Part shown: positions 1-6,120 of the stretch, piece by piece
Layout of the letters: every line of letters starts with the position of its first letter
Numbering within the stretch: the first letter of the stretch is position 1
Assembly: GCA_012521855.1 (NCBI GenBank)
Contig: JAAYLO010000104.1
Location: 1 to 8,495, forward strand
Direction: 5' to 3'
Source: Halanaerobiaceae bacterium
GTDB lineage: Bacteria > Bacillota > Halanaerobiia > Halanaerobiales > DTU029
DNA length: 8,495 bases
Notes under the pieces: model-generated
Databases searched by the model: none
What the model was told of the DNA's origin: nothing
Seen by the model: the letters and a program-made list of their open reading frames with translations, nothing else
Program-made: the position numbers and the translations under genes

Positions 1-1
1 G

Positions 2-142
2 AAATTGGAAATAAAGAGAGAAAATTATATAGAGTTAATAAAGAAAAGTTCATTATATCCAGAGGCTAAGGAAGTCATGCCAATATTAAGACGGGGAAAG
101 GTAGATGCAGCATTTGCTGCAATAAAATGTCTGGCATTTTAA
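2..142 (+). CDS. C-terminal end of an unrecognised protein (partial)
   Basis: An open frame enters from the left edge and ends at TAA 140-142, giving the last 46 residues of a protein whose start lies outside the window. The peptide is lysine- and glutamate-rich, then contains LYPEAKEVM and a hydrophobic alanine-rich tail ending KCLAF. It reads like a normal folded C-terminus with helix-forming sequence, and the other two forward frames look less protein-like. I do not recognise the family and there is no catalytic motif in the visible part. A small inverted repeat (AAAATG at 124-129, CATTTT at 135-140) covers the last codons, but the T-run at 156-163 lies too far away for a convincing terminator. 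Transcription may therefore continue towards the next gene. Confidence 0.55.
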   Translation, partial: KLEIKRENYIELIKKSSLYPEAKEVMPILRRGKVDAAFAAIKCLAF

Positions 143-206
143 TAACAGAAGGAGTCTTTTTTTAAAATCCAAAGAAAACTTGACACTATCTTACAAATCT
201 GATAAC

Positions 207-235
207 TTGCCAATATTCAATATAAATGTTATAAT
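207..235 (+). promoter_or_regulatory. Sigma-A-type promoter of the DUF2103-like gene
   Basis: TTGCCA (207-212) and TATAAT (230-235) are separated by exactly 17 bases, and a TG at 227-228 gives an extended -10. The predicted transcription start near 242 leaves only about 13 bases of leader before the ATG at 255. That leader still holds an AAGGG ribosome binding site (243-247). Upstream, TTGACA at 180-185 resembles a -35 but has no matching -10 at the right distance. Confidence 0.7.
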
Positions 236-254
236 TTTTTTGAAGGGTAGTGAT

Positions 255-554
255 ATGGCTTTGGCTAACAAATATAGAGACAAAAAGATAAAACAGGAAC
301 ATACAATAATTGATAATATTCTTCCTTTATTAGAAGAAATTGCAGAGATTACTTCTGTAAAAAGTATAATACCGGGCAGGATAAACCGCAGAAAGGGCAG
401 CGGCATACCTCCTTATTTACAATTAAAATATGATACCGGAAGCGGCATAAAATTACTTGGTAAAAACAGTTCATCTGTACAGGAGGTATTCGTTGTTACA
501 GATGATATTGAAGGGACTCTTAAATTATTGAAAGAGAAAGATTATATTAAGTGA
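255..554 (+). CDS. Small conserved protein, DUF2103-like
   Basis: This encodes a soluble 99-residue protein of unknown biochemical role. It begins with a basic stretch (KYRDKKIKQEHTII), then a helix, then the segment SIIPGRINRRKGSG, a beta-rich part (LQLKYDTGSGIKLL) and the near-terminal VQEVFVVTDD. This pattern matches my memory of the small DUF2103 family, sometimes labelled predicted metal-binding. No cysteine is present and I see no clear metal site, so that label is not supported here. The start ATG 255 is chosen because AAGGG (243-247) lies 7 bases upstream. A longer in-frame version from TTG 180 would read through the promoter and lacks a ribosome binding site. The gene ends 3 bases before the -35 of the tRNA promoter with no terminator between, so its transcript probably runs into the tRNA. 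Confidence 0.7.
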   Translation: MALANKYRDKKIKQEHTIIDNILPLLEEIAEITSVKSIIPGRINRRKGSGIPPYLQLKYDTGSGIKLLGKNSSSVQEVFVVTDDIEGTLKLLKEKDYIK

Positions 555-557
555 GAC

Positions 558-587
558 TTGACAAGTTATTTTCTGATAGTATATAAT
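558..587 (+). promoter_or_regulatory. Promoter of tRNA-Pro
   Basis: A consensus TTGACA (558-563) and TATAAT (582-587) are 18 bases apart. The expected start near 594 is about 6 bases before the mature 5' end of the tRNA. The -35 starts almost directly after the stop codon of the preceding gene. Confidence 0.8.
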
Positions 588-599
588 ATATATTGTTTC

Positions 600-676
600 C
601 GGGCTATGGCGCAGCTTGGTAGCGCGCTACACTGGGGGTGTAGAGGTCTCGAGTTCAAATCTCGATAGCCCGACCA
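600..676 (+). tRNA. tRNA-Pro (anticodon GGG)
   Basis: The full cloverleaf can be drawn. The acceptor stem CGGGCTA (600-606) pairs with TAGCCCG (666-672), followed by A73 and an encoded CCA (674-676). The D arm uses GCGC/GCGC. The anticodon stem CTACA (627-631) pairs with TGTAG (639-643) around the loop CTGGGGG, placing anticodon GGG at 634-636 with a G at position 37. The T arm is TCGAG/CTCGA with loop TTCAAAT. The C1-G72 pair is typical of bacterial proline tRNA. It reads CCC and CCU codons. Confidence 0.97.
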
Positions 677-683
677 ATATTTT

Positions 684-715
684 ATGCTGAGGTTAGGCCC
701 TCAGCATTTCTTTTT
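684..715 (+). terminator. Intrinsic terminator after tRNA-Pro
   Basis: A perfect 9-bp stem, ATGCTGAGG (684-692) with CCTCAGCAT (699-707), closes a 6-base loop. It is followed by a T-rich tail (TTTCTTTTT, 707-715). It sits 7 bases after the CCA end of the tRNA and 27 bases before the rimO start codon, so it could also limit transcription into rimO. Confidence 0.85.
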
Positions 716-742
716 ATATGAGAACAGTAAAGGAGTCGTCGC

Positions 743-2077
743 ATGGCAAATATTTTCCTCATAACATTAGGATGCCCGAAAAACCAGGTTGATAGTGAGA
801 TAATTGCCGGTATAATTTCCAGGGAGAAAAAGTTTCAGCTTGTTGATGATTGTTATTATGCAGATATAGTCATAATTAATACTTGCGGTTTTATACAGGA
901 TGCCAAAGAAGAATCAATACAAACTATATTTGAAGCTGTACAGTTGAAGGAAAAGGGAATTATCAAGGGTATAATTGTCAGTGGATGTTTAACTCAACGT
1001 TATCCAGAGGAAATATTTAATGAAATACCCGAAATTGATGCCGTCCTGGGTACCGGGACCTTTGGTAAGATAAACGGGGTAATAGATGCTGTTCTGGAGG
1101 GAAAGAGGATTAATAATATTGGCAGTCCTGCCTTTAATTATGACTCATCTTTGCCAAGGATATTAACACAAAAGCATTATGCTTATGTAAAGATAGCAGA
1201 GGGTTGTAATAATAATTGTTCATACTGCAGTATCCCGAAGATAAGGGGTCCATATTATAGCCGTCCTATGGAAGATATACAGGATGAAGTAAAGATATTA
1301 ACGGATAGTGGTGTTAAAGAGATTATAATAATAGCCCAGGATATAACCCGTTATGGTGAAGATATCTATGGGAAAAGAGTCCTGGTAAAATTGCTGGAAA
1401 GACTACTGGAAAATAACGATATTAAATGGCTGAGACTGATGTATGCTTATCCGGAAAGCATTACAGATGAATTATTAGAATTAATGGCAAAAGAAGATAG
1501 AATCTGCAATTATCTTGATATACCCATCCAGCATTCTTCTGACAGGATCAGGAAACTGATGAACAGAAGGGGAAGCAGAGAGGACCTCCTTCTTCTTATA
1601 AAAAAAGTACGATCTTATATTCCTGATATAGTATTAAGAACATCACTGATAGTTGGGTTTCCTGGAGAATCAACTGAAGATTTTCAGGATTTATTGAATT
1701 TTGTTCAGGAAGTCAGCTTTGGCCGTCTTGGTGTTTTTAAATATTCAGCAGAGGAAGGGACAGCTGCTTACAATATCAGGCCGCAGATTCCAGATAAGAT
1801 AAAAATAGAAAGACAGGCTAAAATAATGGAATTTCAGCAGAAAATATCATATAATAATAACCAGAGCATGCTGAATAAAGAATTGGAGGTAATTGTTGAT
1901 GAGATTACTGATGCAGCAATTCTTGCCCGCACAAAATATGATGCCCCTGATATTGATAATCAGGTCTATCTACCCTTCAGTAATCTCCGGATAGGTGATA
2001 TTAGAAGTTGTATTATTAAACAGGCTTATGAATATGACTTAATAGGAGAGTTAAAAAATGAATATATCAAGGATTAA
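743..2077 (+). CDS. rimO: Ribosomal protein S12 methylthiotransferase RimO
   Basis: RimO is a cytoplasmic radical-SAM iron-sulfur enzyme that adds a methylthio group to a conserved aspartate of ribosomal protein S12. The 444-residue length is normal for the family. The N-terminal methylthiotransferase domain opens with LGCPKNQVDSE, the RimO signature, and supplies cluster cysteines C11, C48 and C82. The radical-SAM cluster motif CNNNCSYC gives C155, C159 and C162. A C-terminal TRAM-like beta domain follows (roughly 375-440). LGCPKNQVDSE favours RimO over the tRNA enzymes MiaB and MtaB. The start ATG 743 has AGGAG at 731-735, 7 bases away. There is no visible promoter between the tRNA terminator and the gene. 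The last 20 bases overlap pgsA, so the two are probably co-transcribed and translationally coupled. Confidence 0.96.
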   Translation: MANIFLITLGCPKNQVDSEIIAGIISREKKFQLVDDCYYADIVIINTCGFIQDAKEESIQTIFEAVQLKEKGIIKGIIVSGCLTQRYPEEIFNEIPEIDAVLGTGTFGKINGVIDAVLEGKRINNIGSPAFNYDSSLPRILTQKHYAYVKIAEGCNNNCSYCSIPKIRGPYYSRPMEDIQDEVKILTDSGVKEIIIIAQDITRYGEDIYGKRVLVKLLERLLENNDIKWLRLMYAYPESITDELLELMAKEDRICNYLDIPIQHSSDRIRKLMNRRGSREDLLLLIKKVRSYIPDIVLRTSLIVGFPGESTEDFQDLLNFVQEVSFGRLGVFKYSAEEGTAAYNIRPQIPDKIKIERQAKIMEFQQKISYNNNQSMLNKELEVIVDEITDAAILARTKYDAPDIDNQVYLPFSNLRIGDIRSCIIKQAYEYDLIGELKNEYIKD

Positions 2078-2621
2078 CCTGCCAAACAAAATATCTCTAT
2101 TACGGGTAGCACTGGTACCTTTGTTTATGTTTTTTCTTTTAATAAATGATAGTCTTATCTATGATGTTTTAGCTCTTATAGTTTTTATTCTCGCTGCAGT
2201 TACAGATGGAGTAGATGGTTATCTGGCCAGAAAATACAGCTCTGTTACAAAGTTTGGTAAGATAATAGATCCACTGGCAGATAAGTTATTGATCTTTTCG
2301 GCATTGGTATCTTTTGTGGCGATGGATAAGATATCTCCCTGGCTGGCAATAATTATTATGGGTAGAGAACTGGCAGTGACAGGCTTACGGGTGATTGTAG
2401 CCAGTGAAGGGACTGTGATTGCCGCCAGCAAATGGGGTAAATGGAAAACAAACATGCAGATCTTTGCCGTAATATCGAAAATTATTGACCCTGGAATAAT
2501 TGATTTGCCGCTCCATTTTTCTGATATTCTTATGGGAGCAGCTGTAATAATAACTGTTATTTCCGGGATAGATTATTTTATAAAAGCAGATATTGACTTT
2601 TTCAAAGAAGAAGGTAAATGA
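2058..2621 (+). CDS. pgsA: CDP-diacylglycerol--glycerol-3-phosphate 3-phosphatidyltransferase
   Basis: PgsA is an integral membrane enzyme that transfers a phosphatidyl group from CDP-diacylglycerol to glycerol 3-phosphate. The product, phosphatidylglycerol phosphate, is the precursor of phosphatidylglycerol and cardiolipin. The complete CDP-alcohol phosphotransferase motif DGx2ARx8Gx3Dx3D is present: D50, D53, G54, A57, R58, G67, D71 and D75. The N-terminus NLPNKISLLR is typical of PgsA, and several hydrophobic helices follow (about 15-30, 36-50, 77-89, 93-101 and 155-172). The length of 187 residues is usual. The start is fixed by GGAGAG (2045-2050) 7 bases upstream, inside the end of rimO. 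The stop codon overlaps a long T-run and a weak hairpin that may end the rimO-pgsA transcript. Confidence 0.95.
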   Translation: MNISRINLPNKISLLRVALVPLFMFFLLINDSLIYDVLALIVFILAAVTDGVDGYLARKYSSVTKFGKIIDPLADKLLIFSALVSFVAMDKISPWLAIIIMGRELAVTGLRVIVASEGTVIAASKWGKWKTNMQIFAVISKIIDPGIIDLPLHFSDILMGAAVIITVISGIDYFIKADIDFFKEEGK

Positions 2622-2640
2622 ATATCTTCTTTTTTTTTCT
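2604..2640 (+). terminator. Possible weak terminator at the end of pgsA
   Basis: AAAGAAGA (2604-2611) is a perfect reverse complement of TCTTCTTT (2625-2632), and a run of T with few interruptions follows to 2640. The stem is AT-rich, the 13-base loop is large and the hairpin includes the last pgsA codons, so efficiency is doubtful. The strong U-tract and the new promoter downstream support the idea of a transcript boundary. Confidence 0.4.
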
Positions 2641-2669
2641 TCCAGAGATTACATGTGTAATCCTCTGGA
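2641..2669 (+). repeat. Inverted repeat (operator or RNA hairpin) upstream of the membrane protein gene
   Basis: A dyad built on GATTACA (2647-2653) and TGTAATC (2656-2662) is flanked by TCCAGA (2641-2646) and TCTGGA (2664-2669), with one unpaired C at 2663. As RNA it would form a stem of about 11 to 13 pairs. It has no U-tract after it, and the T-run lies before it. As DNA it is a good candidate for a dimeric repressor site, because its right end overlaps the proposed -35 at 2666-2671. Confidence 0.5.
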
Positions 2670-2694
2670 TACATTTATTACAGGATGTTATAAT
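2666..2694 (+). promoter_or_regulatory. Extended -10 promoter of the membrane protein/FtsH-like unit
   Basis: TATAAT at 2689-2694 has a TG one base upstream (2686-2687), the extended -10 form. The matching -35, TGGATA (2666-2671, four of six consensus bases), is weak but sits at 17-base spacing. The predicted start near 2701 gives a leader of about 28 bases before ATG 2729. Confidence 0.55.
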
Positions 2695-2728
2695 AATGAA
2701 TATGCAGCACAGGAAAGGAGCAGGAATA

Positions 2729-3280
2729 ATGGAATATAAAGGGATTAAATTATATATTGTTTTGATAGTAATGCTGACTGTAATAAGTCTTTTTTTTGTC
2801 GGTAAATCTTTATACAGGATTTATAATATTGAAAAACCTATAAAAGAAGAACTGCTTGCCCTTAATGGTGTAGGCTATGTAGATATAGTAAAAAAAGAAG
2901 GAAGAGTTGACATTTATCTGACACTTTTGCCTGATCAGGATTTTTTCGCAATATACCAGGAGATAGAGAAGACAGTGAAAAATAAAATAGGAAATAATAG
3001 TGGTGATATAATTATCCTGAACAATGATAAGACTCTGGAAGATGTTTACCACAGGATTCATTTTGCAATATATGAAGGAATTTATACCAATAAATATCTT
3101 GAGATGGAGAGAAATGTTAAAGAAATAGCAGCAAATGAGGGCATAAAAGATTATAAACTCTGGGTTGATAATGATGCTGTTTATATCCAGCTGAACAAAA
3201 ATAATAAATCTTTTTATAAGAGAATCCCGAATAATAAAATGTACATTTCAACGAGGATAGGAGGGGATTATACTGGTTAA
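2729..3280 (+). CDS. Small single-pass membrane protein of unknown function, paired with an FtsH-like protease
   Basis: I do not recognise this 183-residue protein. It has one N-terminal membrane segment (about residues 8-26) and a roughly 155-residue charged domain. Charges on the two sides of the helix are similar, so its topology is uncertain. There is no cysteine or catalytic motif. Two stretches (about 43-67 and 130-155) look alike: each has a short helix ending near a glycine, then two beta strands, suggesting a duplicated alpha-beta-beta module. The start ATG 2729 is chosen because AAAGGAG (2714-2720) lies 8 bases upstream. An in-frame ATG at 2618 would overlap the pgsA stop, but it gives a phenylalanine-rich lead encoded by the T-run and hairpin region and would start before the promoter. 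Its last 8 bases overlap the proposed start of the protease gene, whose ribosome binding site lies within it. Translational coupling suggests a shared task with the protease. Confidence 0.75.
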   Translation: MEYKGIKLYIVLIVMLTVISLFFVGKSLYRIYNIEKPIKEELLALNGVGYVDIVKKEGRVDIYLTLLPDQDFFAIYQEIEKTVKNKIGNNSGDIIILNNDKTLEDVYHRIHFAIYEGIYTNKYLEMERNVKEIAANEGIKDYKLWVDNDAVYIQLNKNNKSFYKRIPNNKMYISTRIGGDYTG

Positions 3281-4766
3281 GGAAATAGGTATTGGAATAT
3301 TACTTGGTGTTTTAATAATACTGCTTGTACAGGATATTAATATTCTTCCAGTTTTATTTATCTTGTTTTTATGTTTTTTTATGTGGCAGCTTTTATCACA
3401 GGGCAATATTGACGGAATTGCCGGTACAGCAGGGGCGAAAACTGTTTCTGATAAAAACATTCCCTCTGTCAGCTTTGAGGAAATAGGGGGGCAGGAATCT
3501 GCAAAAAAGGAATTGATTGAAGCCCTGGAGTTTGTAAAAGATATTCATGGTGTTAAACATATGGGGATCAGGGCAATTAAAGGTATTTTGTTAAGCGGTC
3601 CCCCGGGTACAGGAAAAACCATGTTGGCTAAAGCTGCTGCTTGTTATACAGAATCTATTTTCGTAGCAGCATCCGGTAGTGAGTTTATAGAAATGTACGC
3701 TGGTCTTGGGGCAAAAAGGGTCAGGAATTTATTTAAAGAAGCCCGCCAGTCAGCTAGAAAGAATGGCAAAAAAAGTGTTATCATCTTTATTGATGAAATA
3801 GATGTTCTGGGCAGCAAAAGAGGCCAGGTAAGCAGCCATATGGAATACGATCAAACATTAAACCAGCTGCTGGTTGAAATGGACGGACTTTCTATCGATG
3901 ATGAGATACAAATATTAGTAATGGCTGCAACAAACAGGGAAGAGGTTCTTGATCCTGCTTTATTGCGTCCTGGACGGTTTGACAGGATAGTAAAGGTTGA
4001 TCTGCCTGATAAAGATGGCAGATTAAAAATATTGAGGATTCATACAAAAAACAAACCACTGGCTGATGATGTGAATCTCGAACAGATTGCCAGAGAAACC
4101 TTTAGATTTTCCGGGGCACATCTGGAGAATCTGACCAATGAAGCAGCAATTCTGGCCTTCAGAGAAAACAGCATGGTGATAAAGATGGAACATTTTATGG
4201 AAGCAATAGATAAGGTAATTATGGGTGAAAAACTGGATAGAAAACCAAACAGGCAGGAGATGAAGAGGATAGCTGTCCACGAAACAGGCCATGCCCTTGT
4301 GGGAGAAATTATGAATCCCGGCTCTGTAGCTGCCATTACAATCACGTCCAGGGGAAAAGCCCTGGGTTATGTGAGGCATAATCCGGAAGATGATATTTAT
4401 CTTATGACAAAAGACTATATTGAGAAACAGATAAATGTTGCCATAGCCGGCTCCATTGCAGAAGATATCCTTTTAAAAGACAGGAGTACTGGTGCCTGCA
4501 ATGATTTTGAACAGGCAGTAAAATATGCAAAGACAATGCTTGCTGCAGGAATGACTGAACTGGGAGTAGTTGATGAAAGTACACTTCCAAAAGAAATCCT
4601 GTATCAGGAGATAAGTAAAATATTAAGTAATAGCGAGAAAATAGTAAGAGAAATACTGGAAAAACATCTGGAATTACTTGAACAAATTTCTGAAGAACTT
4701 ATTATTTCGGAAAGCTTTTCTGGAGAAAAATTAAGAGAATTAATTAGCTTATATAAAGTGGCCTGA
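3273..4766 (+). CDS. FtsH-like membrane AAA zinc metalloprotease, short form without the extracytoplasmic domain
   Basis: This is an ATP-dependent membrane protease of the FtsH type; such hexamers extract and degrade membrane and cytosolic proteins. In 497-residue numbering it has two adjacent membrane helices (about 5-19 and 25-41), Walker A GPPGTGKT (109-116), pore loop MYAGLG (141-146), Walker B IIFIDEID (170-177) and a second region of homology ending RPGRFDR. The zinc site is HETGH (336-340), with a probable third ligand D411 in ACNDFEQA, so it should be active. FtsH is usually above 600 residues with about 70 between the helices; only about 5 are here. The start is probably CTG 3273. 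The frame is open only from 3261, AGGAGGGG (3259-3266) is ideally placed, and this start retains both helices. The first ATG (3381) or TTG 3363 would cut into helix 2 and lack a ribosome binding site. A second, canonical ftsH probably exists elsewhere, so no symbol is given. Confidence 0.88.
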   Translation: MVKEIGIGILLGVLIILLVQDINILPVLFILFLCFFMWQLLSQGNIDGIAGTAGAKTVSDKNIPSVSFEEIGGQESAKKELIEALEFVKDIHGVKHMGIRAIKGILLSGPPGTGKTMLAKAAACYTESIFVAASGSEFIEMYAGLGAKRVRNLFKEARQSARKNGKKSVIIFIDEIDVLGSKRGQVSSHMEYDQTLNQLLVEMDGLSIDDEIQILVMAATNREEVLDPALLRPGRFDRIVKVDLPDKDGRLKILRIHTKNKPLADDVNLEQIARETFRFSGAHLENLTNEAAILAFRENSMVIKMEHFMEAIDKVIMGEKLDRKPNRQEMKRIAVHETGHALVGEIMNPGSVAAITITSRGKALGYVRHNPEDDIYLMTKDYIEKQINVAIAGSIAEDILLKDRSTGACNDFEQAVKYAKTMLAAGMTELGVVDESTLPKEILYQEISKILSNSEKIVREILEKHLELLEQISEELIISESFSGEKLRELISLYKVA

Positions 4767-4769
4767 AAA

Positions 4770-4802
4770 GAATCCCGTTAACAATATATGGTAACGGGAT
4801 TC
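4770..4802 (+). terminator. Inverted repeat after the FtsH-like gene, possible terminator
   Basis: GAATCCCGTTA (4770-4780) pairs perfectly with TAACGGGATTC (4792-4802) around an 11-base loop. It starts 3 bases after the protease stop codon, the usual position for a terminator, and the stem is strong. The following bases (TAGTATAATC) are not a U-tract on either strand, so it may act as an RNA-stabilising 3' hairpin or a Rho-assisted end instead. Confidence 0.55.
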
Positions 4803-4816
4803 TAGTATAATCAATA

Positions 4817-4844
4817 TGGAAATAAGCTGTATTTATGATATAAT
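4817..4844 (+). promoter_or_regulatory. Extended -10 promoter of cinA
   Basis: TATAAT at 4839-4844 is preceded by TGA (4836-4838), giving an extended -10. A weak -35, TGGAAA (4817-4822), lies 16 bases upstream. The predicted start near 4851 leaves a leader of about 35 bases. Another TATAAT at 4806-4811 has no -35 and is less likely. Confidence 0.55.
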
Positions 4845-4885
4845 TAATTCAGTAAATTTATCAGTGAAGAAGGGGAATGGGAATT

Positions 4886-6118
4886 ATGATTACAGAAATA
4901 ATTACCATTGGAACTGAAATAATACTGGGGGATATACAAAATGATAATGCAAGGTATATAGCAGAAAAACTGACAGAACTGGGTTATGATATACATTACA
5001 TAAGCACTGTAGGAGATAATCGTAAAAGAATGTATTCACTGCTTAAAACAGCCATGAATAGGGCGGATATAGTTCTGGTAACAGGGGGATTGGGTCCTAC
5101 AGATGATGACCTCACCAGGGAAGTCATCAGTGAAGTAACAGGCAGAAAACTGGTCTTCCATCCTGATATATCAATATTACTTAAAAATTATTTTCAACAC
5201 AGAAATATTCAATTTACAGAAAACAATCTTAAACAGGCTTATTTACCGGAAGGTGCTGTTATTCTGGAAAATGAACTTGGAACTGCTCCTGCCTTTATAC
5301 TGGAAACTGAAAAGTGTACATTTATTGCAATGCCCGGAGTGCCCAGGGAAATGAGGGAGATCTTTGATAATAAAGTAAAAGCTTATTTGATGAAAAAAAA
5401 TACTGCAATTATCCGTTCAAGGGTATTGAATTTTTTCTCTATCGGTGAATCCATTCTGGAAACGAAAATAAAAGATATTCTGGAGAGGCAAAAAAATCCA
5501 ACATTTGCCCTGCTGGCAGGTACAGGCGAGGTGAAAATCAGGATTACTGCAAAGGGGACTTCAGAAGAGGAGGTATCCGCTTTAATCAATGAAGCTGAAA
5601 GGAAAATAAGAGAAAGAGCAGGGGAATATATCTATGGTTATAGTGATGAAGGACTGGCAGCTGTTGTTGGAAGGCTTCTTTCCGAAAAAAAGAAGACAAT
5701 TGCCCTTGCAGAGTCCTGTACAGGCGGACTGGTTGGCCACAGGATTACAGCTGTCCCGGGAAGCTCAGATTATTTGGCAGGCGGGATTGTTGCATACAGT
5801 AATCAGGTAAAAATTGATCTGCTTCAGGTAAAAGAAGAGACTCTTTTGAAACACGGTGCTGTCAGTAAAGAAACAGCAAGAGAAATGGCTGAAAACGTCA
5901 GAAGGATCATGAATACAGATTTAGGTTTATCAGTAACCGGTATAGCAGGTCCAGGCGGAGGAACAAAAGAAAAACCAGTGGGGACCGTATATATAGCTTT
6001 GTCTTCAAATTCCGGTACTGATGTCCATAAACTTAGCTTAACAGGTAACCGGGAATGGAACAAGTGGATGAGTTCCCAATATGCTCTCTATTTTGTCTTC
6101 AAACACCTGAAAAATTGA
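4886..6118 (+). CDS. cinA: CinA family nicotinamide-nucleotide amidohydrolase
   Basis: CinA is a cytoplasmic two-domain enzyme of pyridine-nucleotide salvage and repair, named for its competence and damage link in some species. The N-terminal MoaB/MogA-like domain (about 1-165) contains EIITIGTEIILGDI and VTGGLGPTDDDLTRE; in characterised members it carries ADP-ribose pyrophosphatase-type activity. The C-terminal PncC domain (about 255-405) deamidates NMN and contains ALAESCTGG with the expected catalytic S277, then VTGIAGPGGG and KPVGTVYIAL. The 410-residue length is normal. ATG 4886 is preferred: AAGGGG (4870-4875) lies 10 bases upstream and the product begins MITEIITIGTE, as in homologues. 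In-frame ATG 4877 lies only 1 base after that site. The gene sits alone between a hairpin and a tandem repeat. Nearness to recA recalls cinA-recA pairs of other Firmicutes, but two genes intervene. Confidence 0.95.
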   Translation: MITEIITIGTEIILGDIQNDNARYIAEKLTELGYDIHYISTVGDNRKRMYSLLKTAMNRADIVLVTGGLGPTDDDLTREVISEVTGRKLVFHPDISILLKNYFQHRNIQFTENNLKQAYLPEGAVILENELGTAPAFILETEKCTFIAMPGVPREMREIFDNKVKAYLMKKNTAIIRSRVLNFFSIGESILETKIKDILERQKNPTFALLAGTGEVKIRITAKGTSEEEVSALINEAERKIRERAGEYIYGYSDEGLAAVVGRLLSEKKKTIALAESCTGGLVGHRITAVPGSSDYLAGGIVAYSNQVKIDLLQVKEETLLKHGAVSKETAREMAENVRRIMNTDLGLSVTGIAGPGGGTKEKPVGTVYIALSSNSGTDVHKLSLTGNREWNKWMSSQYALYFVFKHLKN

Positions 6119-6120
6119 TC

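Noticed and set aside
2..142. C-terminal gamma domain of FtsK, suggested by LYPEA and by the common neighbourhood of rimO
   Set aside because: The conserved SxSxLQRR and GYxRAA motifs of that domain are missing.
180..206. Second promoter using TTGACA at 180-185
   Set aside because: No acceptable -10 lies 16 to 18 bases downstream.
180..254. In-frame extension of the DUF2103-like gene from TTG 180
   Set aside because: It runs through a strong promoter, has no ribosome binding site, and ATG 255 has a proper AAGGG site.
2618..2728. ATG overlapping the pgsA stop as start of the membrane protein
   Set aside because: The lead peptide is encoded by a T-run and hairpin, precedes the promoter, and ATG 2729 has a much better ribosome binding site.
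3363..3383. TTG 3363 or ATG 3381 as start of the FtsH-like gene
   Set aside because: Both cut into the second membrane helix and have no ribosome binding site, while the upstream frame encodes a sensible helix after AGGAGGGG.
4023..4379. Reverse-strand open frames of up to 118 codons opposite the protease gene
   Set aside because: They are antisense shadows with unlikely composition and no ribosome binding site; the + strand gene has clear motifs.
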